From assembly GCA_022496185.1 (NCBI GenBank), contig WTXG01000021.1:186001-250000 (forward strand): a DNA stretch of 64,000 nucleotides, written 5' to 3'. Every line of letters starts with the position of its first letter. Position 1 is the first letter of the stretch. The notes under the pieces are model-generated. The model was not told the origin of the DNA. It ran no database searches and worked only from the letters and a program-made list of their open reading frames with translations. The stretch comes from Multifurca ochricompacta (taxonomy: Eukaryota; Basidiomycota; Agaricomycetes; Russulales; Russulaceae). Position numbers and translations under genes: made by a program. Positions 33,838-45,920 of the stretch are shown in pieces.

Positions 33838-35348
33838 CTAGAACGCAGCCCATACGCCTGCGAGGAGCAGCACGAACGATTGTCCTTCCCGTTTTGGCTC
33901 GGAGTCGTCCATGCCTCGGGTCGAGTGTGTTGACCAGCGTTGAATACGAGCTCCAGTGCTCGTATTGCGGCGTCGTTGTGCTTCCCGTCGTCCGTGAGTA
34001 AGCTGTACCGAAACATCGTCGCTGCGAGCAGTGCATTCGATGATGAGTCGGGCTGGTCGACATAGTTCGGGAACGTCCCGTTGCTTTGCTGCGAACCATC
34101 CTTTCGAGATATTATTCTCTGATAAATAGAAACGCAAAAGTGTACCTAATATTGCCACACCCCAGTGAGTATCTCGTCAACCCACTGTGCCAAATCGTCG
34201 TGCTGTGACTCCATCTTGGATAAGAAGCTGGATTGTTTTATGGTGAACAAGACGCACATCGCGCCTGCTGCTGCCCAAGCGTTTCTGGATAGTAAGTATC
34301 GGCACTTCCTTTTCATTCAGCGGGATTACGCAAAAAAAAAAGTTCGCCTGTTGCCCAGTGACCTCGATCTTCCCATGACCCAAGGATGACGCGTCGCTAT
34401 AGACTTACGTCTTCATCGAATAAAGCTTCGCGATACAGCCGAACCCGGTCATACGCAATTTGCAGTAACGCCTGCCCTCCGATATCATTCTGGAGCGCAC
34501 AAAAATAACCAATGAAGGGTGGTCCCATATACACAAAGGTTTCCCTTTGGAGACGGACGAAACGCGTGGAATAGACTGTCAACATCCTAGCCCTAAATCA
34601 GGTCCGAAGGTGGGGGGGGGGGGGGGAATCCGTGGAGACGCACCATAACTAGATCTCATCATCCCGATGAGAGATCGCACCAGAGTCGGCGCGTGGGGCG
34701 AAACCCAGTAAATATCTGAGTTGCTCCTCGGCAGCGGTCGAGAATCGCATTCGGTGAGGTCCGCTCGTGTCCAGTTGCGTAAAAGCGCTGCCTGTCCTAG
34801 ATCTATTCATCGTGCTTATCAACGCCCGCTACACGGCAGGGATGATAAATTAAAGGCTCACTAGCAAGGTCGCCCACGGATCCTTGACCGTCGGCGAGAG
34901 GAAGCGTTCAGTTAGTCCTTTGATTGACTGTCCCATCGCGAGGTGGATAAGCCCAAGGAAAAATCGAGGCGGTCTGACCCACGCAGCCAACAAAATACCA
35001 CTCACGTCTCTACGATCGCTAACACATCGACTGCATTCCCCGAGCCCGGGGAGAATAGAGAAAGCCGTGGTCACTCAGCCTCGGTGAGCGCCTCGGTGAG
35101 CGTGCCAATCTCCCAACAATTTAACGCCACGGTCAGAGATCGGATGAGCATCTCGGGGAGAAAGCCACTGATGAACGGGAAAAGGTTCGGGCTTACCTCT
35201 GTATTGATATGTTGACCGCGTTGTCACAAACGAGGCGCAGAATCGTAGTATTCAGTCCAGGGAACGCGCGCGGCACCGCGGCAGCGGAGATGAGAGTTTG
35301 GAACAATGCAAAGGTGATCGCAGCAGTATAAACAGGAAACAGATACAT
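33838..35348 (-). CDS. Probable secreted GH105-type glycoside hydrolase
   Basis: Resembles fungal unsaturated rhamnogalacturonyl hydrolases (six-hairpin fold), which remove the unsaturated sugar left by pectin lyases. The start at 35348 gives a signal peptide (MYLFPVYTAAITFALFQTLI then SAAA). Recognisable pieces are WEIGTLTEALTE, PRLSLFSPGSGNAVDVLAIV, MGPPFIGYFCALQND (usually PPFIAYFG), LYREALFDED, NAWAAAGAM, MESQHDDLAQWVDEILTGVW, NYVDQPDSSSNALLA and a C-terminal EGQSFVLLLAGVWAAF. Exons are separated by short introns. An in-frame TGA follows TEALTEAE (about 35082), and the frame near 33900-33960 is unclear, so the copy may be damaged or the bases wrong. Divergent from L2HGDH. Confidence 0.68.
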
Positions 35349-35817
35349 CTGTACAGTTCGTGTCCTGAGCCTCTCAATTTGCCACGCAAGGTGGACGTTG
35401 CACAAGCGGCATATCGAACCCTTCTGGGGCTGACCACCGGGTTTGGCGGGTTCCGCGCGCTAAAAGTCATTAATCAGGAAAAAAAATAATTGCCGTGCCC
35501 ATTTGTCGAGGGGCGATCTAAGCAGCAATAACCCAGTAGTGTCAGAAGTACCCAGCCCGTTTATTCTCTCTTAAGTCCAGAATATCAATGGGGAAGTCTC
35601 GACAGCGGAAAGTGGAATGGATCACAGGTCGATGTTATCCTTCATACCGGGCCGATAAACAACAACTCATGGTACGTTAAAAGTCAAGAAAATGAAGTGG
35701 CCGTCATGTCAGTGGCACTTAACGGTGACAACGACGACTGGAACGGGATCTCTCTGGTTCATAACCCCCTCCCTTCATCAACCTCACTCTTGCTTTTTAT
35801 TATTATCGAAGTATGCA
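35349..35817. promoter_or_regulatory. Divergent GH105/L2HGDH promoter region
   Basis: 469 bp between divergent starts. No gene seen. Confidence 0.55.
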
Positions 35818-37414
35818 ATGGCAGGCCGCGTGGCCCGTGGTCTCACGACATCCTTGAACAGCGCTGGACGGTACAAGTTTAAGGTAAGGTGCGCGCATCC
35901 ATCTCCTCACTTACAAGGCCTGTTAATTCTCATCTGATTTGCACCAAGTCGCCCGAGGCTGCCGTGGATCACATCGTCATCGGTGGAGGTATGTTCAGAA
36001 AACAAAACAAAAACCCCGTCAATTCATGGTCATGATTGCACACGTTAACTCGACGGGACACAAGGTGTTGTTGGCCTTGCAATCACCCGTGCACTTTCAC
36101 GGCGCTTTCCAGACAAGACGACGATATTGATCGAGCGTCACAGTCGTTTAGGGGAGGAAACGAGGTCCATCTCATGTTTTTCTTTTTCAACATTTACAAA
36201 GTCATTGTGCACTGAACAGCTCGCGCAACTCCGAAGTTATTCATGCTGGTACGAACGTTGCCTCAAATCTCTTTCTCACTCGTTTCAGAGTCACTCAAGA
36301 ATGAACAGGCCTATACTACCCCCCTGATTCACTTAAAACGCGCCTTTGTCTTCGCAGGCGTCAGATGCTTTACTCATACTGCACCGAACACAACATTCCC
36401 TACCGGCGGGTAGGCAAACTTGTCGTAGGACGCGATGACCAACGCGGATATCTCGCTGCGATGCATGCGAAAGCTCAGGCACTGAACGCACCCCCTCACT
36501 GGGATCATTCGGCTGATCCCCAAGTACTTCCGACGGAGGTGCTGGGTGGTGACGCCGCACGTGAGCGCGTACCAGTGCTCACACGCGAGATCACGTCTGC
36601 CTTATGGAGCCCCTCCACTGGGATCGTGGATTCTGCTGCATTGCTCACCAGCCTTGAGAAGGACGTCGAAGACGCTGGCGGCACGATTGCGTGCGCAACG
36701 CGCGCGGTGCGTATCGATGTAACCGCGGAAAGCGGGGATGGCTGGATTGTACAAACCATCACGAGGGGTTCAGAAGAGAGCGACGGCAAAGCCGATGCCA
36801 CGCTTGCCCGAGTGTTGATCAATGCCGCGGGACTTGGGGCAACCAGCGTTCTTAACGAAATTCTCTCACCTTCTAGACGCATCCCGCTTTACTTTGCTCG
36901 CGGTGCATACGCTGCGTACCGTGGACCAGCTCTACGAGGCATCCGACACTTAGTTTATCCAGCGGACGAGGCGTCCGCAGCCAAAGGCGCTTCGTTTCAC
37001 TCCCTCGGCACGCACCTCACACTCGACATGGCGGGAAACGTGCGCTTTGGACCGGACATTGACTGGCTCCCTGTTCCCGATAGTGCAGTGAAAGACGAGG
37101 ACGTATGGGAGGCGTATCTCTCCCCCAACGAGGAGCGTGCGCGCTCGATGCATGCCGCAGTCTCACGGTATTTACTGGGTTTGAAGCCTGAGGGTTTCCA
37201 ACTAGATTACGCCGGCATCCGCCCGAAACTTGCACCCCCTGGTGCGCCGTTCCAGGATTTCGTAGTACGCACGGATTACGCAGATGGAAGGGACGGAAGG
37301 GCACCGATGATCAGTCTGTTGGGCATCGAAAGCCCCGGACTTACTGCAAGTCTCGCGCTCGCGGAGATGGTCGTGGAGGATATGTTGGTCGGAATGAGTG
37401 AACAACGAATGTGA
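35818..37414 (+). CDS. L2HGDH: L-2-hydroxyglutarate dehydrogenase, mitochondrial
   Basis: FAD enzyme oxidising L-2-hydroxyglutarate, a side product of malate dehydrogenase, to 2-oxoglutarate (metabolite repair). The start at 35818 gives MAGRVARGLTTSLNSAGRYK, a basic Ser/Thr-rich leader. Early exons are short: AAVDHIVIGGG, then VVGLAITRALSRRFPDKTTI form the dinucleotide-binding fold (GGGVVGL). SRNSEVIHAG, LYYPPDSLKTRLCL and RQMLYSYCTEHNIPYRRVGK follow. One long exon carries GIVDSAALL, LINAAGL, FARGAYAAY, HSLGTHLTLDMAGNVRFGPD, GIRPKL and SLLGIESPGLTASLALAEMV. All are family motifs and no frame break is seen. Four to five introns. It ends 50 bp from the stop of NDUFA12. Confidence 0.93.
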
Positions 37415-37463
37415 TGTCTCGGACTCCAAGCAATTAATGTACTCCCAGACTCATGTGCCAAGT

Positions 37464-38125
37464 CTATGAGAGAGAAGTGCTACGTGGGGCCACCTTTGGT
37501 TGCCACGCTTCAATCTTGGGTTTGGCAGTGTTATAGGCACGATATGCGCCTCGGGTGCCAGTTAAATTCTCAACCCATGGCTATGAATGTACATGAGCGG
37601 AGAAGGTGGACCGAAGGGGTGGAAAGAGGGGGAAACGCACCGCCTTCCATGTGGGCGTAAGGTTTTGCATGACCACATCCTGTGGTGGCGAGTCCTTTCG
37701 GATGTGAGAGAGCCATGCATGCCACTCCGCGGGAACTTGTGTGGCATTGTACTCGTGCTGCGAGAAGAGCCCAGTCAGCGCTCGACAGCGCGCTTAGAAA
37801 GCAGATTTGTGACGAACCTGGGCAAAGTCGACCCAACGATGGCGGCCTGAGCAGTGTTGTTAGTGAGCTTGCAGCATGGGGATTGGAATACTGAGGAATT
37901 TACCGGGCACTTCCTGTTCTCCGTTGAGATTCTCAAAATAACGGTTTCCGAACCTGGGAGCGTCAATGTCAACACTTCTCGTTTCCTGCAAGTCGAGACT
38001 AGGACGCACTGGTCGGAGCCCACGAATGTACCAGCCTTGACATCACCTATATACTGCATCTGATGCCACCATTCTTTAATTCCGACTGCACGAATACCGC
38101 GAATGTAGCGAGCGAGCGACGGCAT
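37464..38125 (-). CDS. NDUFA12: NADH dehydrogenase accessory subunit NDUFA12 (B17.2 type)
   Basis: Accessory subunit of respiratory complex I, on the matrix side of the peripheral arm. The start at 38125 gives MPSLARYIRGIRAVGIKEWW HQMQYIGD. Five to six small exons read in one frame: FGNRYFENLNGEQEVPG, RHRWVDFAQ, HEYNATQVPAEWHAWLSHIR, SPPQDVV and PWVENLTGTRGAYRAYNTAK PKIEAWQPKVAPR, ending STSLS. NRYFEN, RWVDFA and PPEWHAWL are hallmarks of the family. Intact. It overlaps no gene, but its 3' end nearly abuts that of L2HGDH, so the two 3' UTRs probably overlap. Confidence 0.92.
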
Positions 38126-38643
38126 GAGTGGTGGAGGCTTGTCGAGAGATTATTTGTTACTATTTGACAGCACGGGACGGTCAATAGTCAATAAGACTGA
38201 GGTTAGACTGAGGTTAGTACTATTCTCAATTGTAGCTATAGCATTCTTTTACTGACTAGCTATTCGCTTTATAGTCTCCCACACCTCCAGCATTTTGCTT
38301 TACACAGACGTAAATACCGCAACTAAAAGAAAAGAAAGCATATTTAAAGGAAATATAGTTAGTCTCCATCATCTGGCTTTATACCATTTTGGGCATAGGA
38401 GCTTTGCTTTCCCGTTTATTCTGCTGAAGTGTTAAACGTAGATTAGCAGATGCAACAACAGTCACTGGGTACTTCCATTGTCTCGCTTTACAAACATCTA
38501 GAAAAATATAGCCTCCGGTACTGAGACTATGTAACCCCTTGGTTTGGTTAACAACTCATTCTGAACAGTATAAATACAGCGGTAAAATGTGACGACGTTT
38601 CCTCATCGTATCCCACAACGGTTACAATCACAGAGTGCTCAAC
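38126..38643. promoter_or_regulatory. Divergent NDUFA12 / small-gene intergenic region
   Basis: 518 bp, AT-rich, with a direct repeat GACTGAGGTTA (38198-38216). No gene. Confidence 0.5.
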
Positions 38644-39275
38644 ATGTCCGCTGATATTGGTAAAAATCGAACATTGCCATTCTAGCTGTAATCCATTCTG
38701 ATGAGCTCTAAAACTTAGGTCTCGAGAAATGGTTTAAGGGTCATCATCATCAATACCAAGATCCGGAAACTGCAGAAGTTATCCACGTATACGCCATAGC
38801 CGGTGCTCCTGTTTTCCACGACGATCCCAAGGTCCCACGATATGACATTGACATTGAGGTCCCACTCTGGGGCGTCACCTGGTTGTGAGTCATTTTTCGT
38901 TGTCCTCTGTATTGTAATATGGTCACTGATTGACTTGAATCTCTCTCAGCTGAAAGGTTACTTGATATTGGCACCCTCGAGATCAATGCAGAGTTCTCTG
39001 TCAGGCTCCCGGTCCTTGCGGCGATCCGGTTGGCTGAGGTGAGAGGAAACCTTAGAGATGGTGTCAAAGTGTCTTTCGACATTTCGGTTCTGAAAGGGGA
39101 TGCCAGGTTCTATGTCTCCGGTGGTTGGCTTTGGGTTGATCTGTCAGCGAGGGTATTCATGGCCATTCATGGTCCTCTGAAAGTCAAGCTTATCCCTCTC
39201 CCGTGCGCATTTTTCCATTTTCTCTGACTTGCCATGAGCGTTTCTGAGTGAACCGTGCTGTTTAACAGGTTCTGA
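38644..39275 (+). CDS. Unrecognised 144-residue protein
   Basis: I do not recognise the family. Four exons join cleanly at GT-AG sites: 38644-38659 (16 nt, MSADI), 38719-38884, 38957-39202 and 39269-39275 (7 nt, ending the protein LPF). The second exon is His/Asp-rich (KGHHHQYQDPETAEVIHVYA). The third is a run of alternating hydrophobic residues, suggesting a beta-sandwich: IGTLEINAEFSVRLPVLAAI, VRGNLRDGVKVSFDISVLKG, DARFYVSGGWLWVDLSARVF. No signal peptide or transmembrane helix, so probably cytosolic. Splice sites, consistent phase and compact size make it look real. Confidence 0.65.
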
Positions 39276-40279
39276 AGATGTCGCAAAGTTCGATCCCACC
39301 TTGTTGTGTTTCGATTGAGGAAGAGTAAATGAAAAATTGAAAAATAAGAGTAGGTGTGACATGTGGTACGATTCCCTTGAGTGATGAGCACTGCATTTGG
39401 TACCACTATGCGAGTGCCTCGGTCATCTATGTGGACGGTGTTCGGGATCCCTGGGCCTGAAGTTTTCAATCTCTGCCCACTCTTCTGGCCCGACTTGCCT
39501 TCTCGCGCTTTCAACCTTCGCCCGTTTGTCTCCTATGCCCAGTATCGAAGGATGGGCATTGTCGTGCGTCTTGGGCTACCAGCGATATCAATGGTATCAA
39601 TCCCAGAACAAACAATCCATCGCTGCTGTTCCAACTGGTAATATCGACATCCTCACCAAAGGTTTTGAATACACGCCATACAGCGCTACAGAGTACATAT
39701 TCCTGTAGTTGTAATGCCACTGTACGATCGTAAGACCGTGTGAGTTTGAAGGGAAGAGAAGGGTTCGATGTTGATGATTACACTGAGCCAGACGAGTGGC
39801 CATGCAAGTCTGGTGGGCCGTTTGCTGAACTTGAAGGCTTGAGTCTGAATGGCTGAGAGCTCGAATCGGTAACGCCGATAATACCAAATACGTCGATGAG
39901 GCTGAATATGATATGTTGATAAAGCTGAATGTGTCGAATGTGTTAATACGCCGGATGTGGTTCTCCGTAGGTGAGCAGGGAGGTAGCGGAGAGCCCAGCG
40001 GAAAGCGACAGCGGCAGATTAACATGCCTCCATTTTTCAGACGCCGCACTACCTATCCTCAGACCTCTGGAAGGAAACAATTCACTTGTAACAACAGCTA
40101 CATGTACACCACGAATACATTGACTAGTATTGTACATGAATTCATTTGCTCCTGTGTCTCAGTTGTACAACAAACTTTTCATAAGCCAGTGATATAACGT
40201 CCGCGATGAGATGTAGTACGCCAGTGGGTGACGGATACAGCAAGCTGCAGCCAGGGACTTGAAGCTAACATGTTCACGT
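39276..40279. other. Intergenic region, no recognised gene
   Basis: 1 kb. A plus-strand open frame at 39381-39641 is unlike any family I know. Repeated GCTGAATATG/GCTGAATGTG units lie near 39900-39930. Confidence 0.5.
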
Positions 40280-43200
40280 TCATGAGATATCGAGACGCTA
40301 CGATTAAGCGTTAGCGGATCCCTCGGAAATCTGTTGATATAATCTTACGGGTTTAAGAGCCTTGATCAACAGCCATTCTTCATTCGAAACATCCGCCTTG
40401 AAGGAGCTCTACGGGTCATATTAGAGGAGATAGCGCACACATGTGGGAGACGCAGACAGACCTTCAACACGTCTATACTCTGCCGCGATATACGACTGTA
40501 GACCTCGTCCTTATCATCGAAATGTCGACCAAACATTTTTGCCGACTGATACACCGCATGCTCAATCTTGACAGCCACCCCACCACCAGCTTGTGTCTTC
40601 TTTACCAGCTAGATAATGATGCCATCGACATGGGCTCTGGCTAATGGGTGGTCACCATACGTACCTCCATGGACTTGTGATTGATCTCCAAGGACGTGCT
40701 ATGGGGTCATGTCATCTCACTGATTCTGAAACCAGGACGACGAAAGACACACATCTTGCCAAGCTCGATGATCTCCTTCGCGCCTGTTGCAGGATCACTC
40801 TTCACGACGCACAATGGCGTACCCACACGCAAAGTGCCGTCGAGGATATCAACGCCAAGAATAATCGGGTCCCGCTTACAGAAACACGCAATAATCTTCA
40901 ATCGACAAGGCCAAACAGCCATGGGAGCCGCGTCGCGGCGTTTCGCCTCGACAATTTCCGCGTTGTACGCCGTAAACGCGTCAAACAAATGATAGATGAT
41001 ATCCGCTGCGGACGTAGTTTCAGAAAGGGAGGGGAAGGAACAACATGGGCATATGTTTGGCGTACCTTTGAAGAGCCGGATTCCCATCTCCTCTGCAAGA
41101 CGTTCCGCGTCCTTGTCAACCGAAACGTCGAAACAGAGAATACAGGCAAGTTCGCGGGCCCTTTCGAGCATCGTGGCTGCCCGCATCACGTCCTTCTTGT
41201 GCACTGGGCCGATGTTGATGCCCGATACGGGGATCTTGCTGACCTTCAGGAAGTCTAGCAGAGCCTCGAGGGAGCCAAGCGTGCTCGCTTGTACACACAC
41301 ACCGCGACCTGACTTGTCAATCGAGTTTAGCAGTGATGTGAGATCGGACATGACTTCGTCGCGCAAATCATCCTCGTCATGATCTGGTCCGACCACCAAG
41401 AGGCGCGAACCCGCAATGGCCTTCTCAAGATCAGGGGCGACAATCTTGACACCGAGCGCCGCTTTAACCTCCTTGTGGTGAACATATGAAGACTGCCACG
41501 CCAATAAGGGTCATAACAAGAATGCATCAAGTCCATGTACGCACCTTGATCCGTAGCTCACGAAGAGGTTGGGGTGTTAAAAGAGCTCGCACTTGTGTTA
41601 CTATTGGGCCATTGAGTCCGCAAACTACAATCTTGTCGCTTTCGCGCAGGATTCCATTGGAGAGAACCACGTCTATAGTGGTGCCAAGACCTTCAATGAC
41701 CTTCACCTCAAGCACAGTACATTCGAGCTCTGACAAGTACATGAGGCGGTCGCTCATGCGTTGCTGGGTGAGGTTCACAAGTAGCATGATCATATCGGGT
41801 ACACCTTCTCCGGTGATAGCAGACGTTGGCACCAGTGAAACATTTCGTGCAAAATTTTTGTTCTCGTAGTAAAGCACCGAGTTGAGGCCCTGTTCTGCAA
41901 AGGCCAAGATGGTTTTCTGCACTCTGTCCTCGAATTCGCGCTGCACAGGGAGTTTCTGCTTAGCCAAGGATTCTTGAAAGGCTCCGTCGGGCGTTGCCTC
42001 CCACCCGTAGATACGGTCGATCTGAACGCAGTCAAAATTTGCGAGGACTTCAGTAGTGGCAAACAAACTTTGTTAAGGGCGACAATGAACGGTGTCTTCC
42101 TGTCGCGGAGTAACCGTAGCGACTCAAGCGTCTGCTGCTCAAGACCGTGCTGCACCACATGTTACCAATGGGAGGAGGCGAAAAATTTAGGGCATACCAT
42201 AATATCTACAACAAGTATGGCAATATTACACAATGAGCTGCCGCGCGAGCGCAGATTTGTGAAGGACTCATGTCCCGGGGTGTCAATAACAAGTAGTCCA
42301 GGGACTTTGAACTCTTGTTTGTTGTCCTGGAAAACTCAGTCAAGAGAGGCGAAAGGAGCAGACATATTGGAAATTATACTTTATTAAGAACCGCAGTCTT
42401 TATCTTGATGGCCTCCACTGGGAAGTAAGTTGCACCGATTTGTTGCGTAATACCGCCAGCTTCGCCCTCCTGTACATTCGTTTGTCGGATCTAAGAGACA
42501 ATAACCGTCAGCCCTAAAACAGACCCAAGTAAGCAGCGCGCACTTTGTCCAAAAGTTTGGTCTTCCCAGTGTCAACATGACCCAAAATGCAACAAATCGG
42601 ACTCCGAAGATTGTCTTTGCTTCCAGCTGCAATAGCATCTTCGCGTGCTTTCAGTCGCCGAGCGGCGGCCTCTGCCTTGCGCTGCGCAGCTATCCGCTGT
42701 GCAGTGGTCTGACCATCTTCAGAAGAGTCAGAGTCGCTCTCCTCGGACGAATCCTCTTCAGACTCGTCCTCTGATTCTGACTCTTCGGAACTTTCTAGAG
42801 GGGGCTTGCTTTCGTCGGCGACAGTCCTACCGTTGGTGGAGGAGACCGGCTTAGTAGCAGGAGCTGCCTTTGTGCTCGCCTTATGAGCTTCGGACTTTTT
42901 GGTTGCACCGTTAGCTTTATGCAGATCAGCCAAGTGATGGTGGATAGTCGGAAATCAGCAAACCTTTTATAGCCTTCTTCGCAGTCGGCGGCGCAGGCGT
43001 GAGTTTCGATGCAGGTGATGTAGCGTGGACAGTTCCGTTTTCCTCCGCGTTGCTGGAGTCGTCCCATGACTCCTTCACTTCTGCAGCCGGAGGTATTTTC
43101 TCGTCCCCACTGGAGGCCTCCCAGTCATCCGGCACATCCTCCGCAGCCTGTTCTGCAAGGGCGGGTTCCGATTCTGATTCTGATTCTAGTTCTGGTTCTG

Positions 43201-44836
43201 GTTCTGGCGCAAGTTCCTTTGGATGTGGGGGTTCGGGGGTTTGGGGCACAGAATCAGGTGCAGAGGAGCCACCCTTTGCAGGGACGCCCTTTCTGCGGTT
43301 ACCATAGACAGGTCGCTTTGAAGGAGCTCCGGATTGCTGCAACCTTCGATCTGCACGCCTGAGGCAAGTAACGCCTGCCTGCGAATCTCCGCAGCCCGCT
43401 GCTCTTCCTTTTGTTTCTTGGTGAGAAACCGCCCCTCTTTCTTCGCCAGCTCGCGCTTGACCTGAGACAGTCGATAAGATCACAACGTTAGATGTGAACA
43501 TCCACGGCGCACCTTCTCTTTCTCCTTTTTCCGTTGCTTCTCTTCCTCTTTCCGTCGCTCCTCCTCCTCGGCTCTGCGTTCCTCCTCCTCAATGCGCTTG
43601 CGCTCCTCCTCTTCTTTTTTTCTGCCTCCTCCTCGAGCCTCTTCTTCTCTTCCATCATCGCCTTCAGTGCACTGATACCGGTTGCACCTTTCTTCTTTGC
43701 TGGCACAGGAACGGGCTCATCTTCCTTCTTTGTTTTCTTCTTTTTCTTCTTCTTTTTCGTATCTCCTTCGCCACCTCCTTCGCCACCAGCAGCATCGCCA
43801 TCGTCACCTTCATCGTCATCTTTTTCCGCCGTGGCAGAAGCAGTTTCTGGTGGGACTTGTGCGGGGACCTGAGTTACCGCCGTCTCTGTTTCGGCAGCTT
43901 GACCTTTCTTGGCCGCAGCTTGGGCCTTTTTCTTTGCCTAGTCGAGCATGTCTTCTTAGGCAATCCAGCCATGTCGGCGATGTTACACTTACCTTTTCCT
44001 TTCCTTTTTCAGCCGCTCCTTCTCTTTCTTTGACAGTAGCTTGAGGCCCTCGCCTTCTACAGCATCCTCCGCGTCATTTGCGTCCTCTGTAGCGGGTGGA
44101 GCCTGTCCGCCAGCAGGCACTGGTTGACTCGCCTCAGGTGCTGAAAAAAGATAAGAACAGGAAACATTGCCACTACATATTATTACGCACCTGTGGTTGC
44201 ACCCCCATCCTCAGCTTTACCCTTCTTTCCCTCACCTTTCTTTCCCTTCTTGCCCTTTTCTTTCACAGGGCCCCACTCCTCGTCGGCAAGGTCATCTGGG
44301 GTCACCTCTACACCTGTTTTGGGAGCAGAAATATCGCCCTTCGCAGCCGCGGCCTCTCCATCTGAGCCCTCACCCGGGGGAGGTCCATCTGCGAAGGATA
44401 CAGATGTTTTCCCGATATCCGCGACACCCTTCTTCTTTTTGTCCTTCTTATCCTTCCTATTCTTCTGAGTTACTCTTAACGTAGACTAGTGGGTTAGTAG
44501 TGAGCTCATTTCCGCTGCAGAGCAAGTGGATCAATGTGTGAACACACCATGAGACCACCGAAGTCCTCTTCATCATCAACATGGTCAGGGCCGTCGTCTG
44601 TCCCAAGCGCTGCAAATGACGAAATTGCGCTCTTCTTAGGTACTTTTTGTTGATACTCGGTATCCGAGTTGTCATTGGCAGGTGTGAGGTTGTTCCCTGC
44701 AACAGATGTTCCAATGTTCTCCCTATGATGGGCGCCTACATTATCATATCTCAAGATGAGAAAACGATCGTACGACGCACCAGTATGCTTCGTCATCTAC
44801 ATTTTTACCCTTTTTCCCTTTGTTCTTTGGGGCCAT
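40280..44836 (-). CDS. FUN12: Translation initiation factor eIF5B
   Basis: GTPase that joins the ribosomal subunits at the start codon. The start at 44836 gives [20 protein letters not shown] long, Lys/Glu-rich disordered N-terminus follows, then [32 protein letters not shown] and acidic [20 protein letters not shown]. The G domain shows G1 [16 protein letters not shown]2 [10 protein letters not shown]3 DTPGHESF, G4 NKID (spanning an intron) and G5 [11 protein letters not shown]. Domain II ([20 protein letters not shown]), domain III ([16 protein letters not shown]) and domain IV ([20 protein letters not shown]) follow. The C-terminus ends [33 protein letters not shown]. About fifteen introns. 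One missing base near 43341 (GGTTGC for GGT TTG C, expected EGLQQSG). Divergent from ARL2. Confidence 0.93.
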
Positions 44837-45042
44837 CGTTTAAGCAGTAGCGAAGGGAAGGAAAGAAAAGGAAAGAAAGGAAAGGGAAATTGTAAGAGGC
44901 CGGTTGCTGTTGGTCGTCAATCGGTACCGGTGGGACTCAAGTCATCAAAATATCACAGCCTACAACCTAACTTCCGCCACCTTTCTCTTCCTCCCTTCGT
45001 CCATTCCACAGCCGTCCTATTTTTTTTTCTTTTTTAAAAAAA
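44837..45042. promoter_or_regulatory. Bidirectional eIF5B/ARL2 promoter
   Basis: Only 206 bp separate the two divergent start codons. It holds GGAAAGGAAAG repeats (about 44855-44885) and a poly-T/poly-A tract just before the ARL2 start. Confidence 0.65.
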
Positions 45043-45920
45043 ATGGGGTTACTTACTATAATACGAAAGAATAGACGGAAGGAGAGGGAGATGAGAATTC
45101 TCTTTCTGTGAGTTAACCCTCAATTTGGGACACTAGAGTGGAATGAACTGGCAGCAGCGGACTCGATAACGCTGGAAAGACCACCATTTTAAAAAAGCTG
45201 AACGATGAAGATATCACGAGCGTGAGTCCAACATTTGGGTTCAACATTAAGACATTCGTCCATGGCCGGTAAGGTCACTCTTCAATCACTTGGAGTCAGT
45301 GATTTATCTTCCAAATAGCTACACCCTGAATATTTGTTCGTCCAACAGTTCACCATCTTACTGTTCCTATTCATGAATGGCTCTCAGGGGATGTGGGCGG
45401 TCAACGGACTCTCCGTCCCTACTGGCGAAACTACTTTGAGCAGACAGATGCACTTGTATGGGTTGTCGATTCTTGTGACCGATCGCGCATGGATGATTGC
45501 AAGGAAGAACTGTACAACTTGCTCCTCGAAGATGTACGCACAGACGTTGTGATTGTCGAAACGCTTTCCGTACTATATGACCCTTTTTCTTCAGAGATTG
45601 GCTGGTGCATCTCTGCTTGTTTTTGCCAACAAGCAAGATATACCCGGCTATATGACAGACAAAGAGATTGAACAGGTCAGACTAGCTATGTTGCTTAGCA
45701 GGGGCACTCACAACTGATTGGTTCTGTTAAGGCGTTGAATCTCCCTGGGATCAAGTCTCATCAGTGGAACATCATCTCGTGCAGTGCGGTGACCGGAAAC
45801 AATCTGCTTGAGGGACTAAATTGGGTCGTTAGCGAGGTTGCTAGCCGCCTTTATCACAGCACTCTTACAGATGGGGCTACCGTACCAGTATCATCAGAGA
45901 AGCCGCCCATTATACCCTAG
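45043..45920 (+). CDS. ARL2: ADP-ribosylation-factor-like GTPase ARL2
   Basis: Small GTPase acting with tubulin cofactors and mitochondrial factors in tubulin folding. The start at 45043 gives [20 protein letters not shown]. Exons: [20 protein letters not shown] (P-loop), [11 protein letters not shown] (switch I Thr), [20 protein letters not shown] (switch II), [26 protein letters not shown] (NKQD) and [37 protein letters not shown] with [10 protein letters not shown] and NIWDVGGQ is characteristic of ARL2 rather than ARF1; there is no N-terminal Gly2-Asn myristoylation helix. The residue before GLDNAGK is Ser (LSGLDNAGK) rather than the usual Gly/Leu, dependent on the splice choice. Six exons, frame intact. 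Confidence 0.92.

Noticed and set aside
24602..35348. Secondary-metabolite gene cluster (P450s, acyl-CoA dehydrogenase, hydrolase)
   Set aside because: No terpene, polyketide or peptide synthase, transporter or dedicated regulator is recognisable; the P450 pair is explained by tandem duplication.
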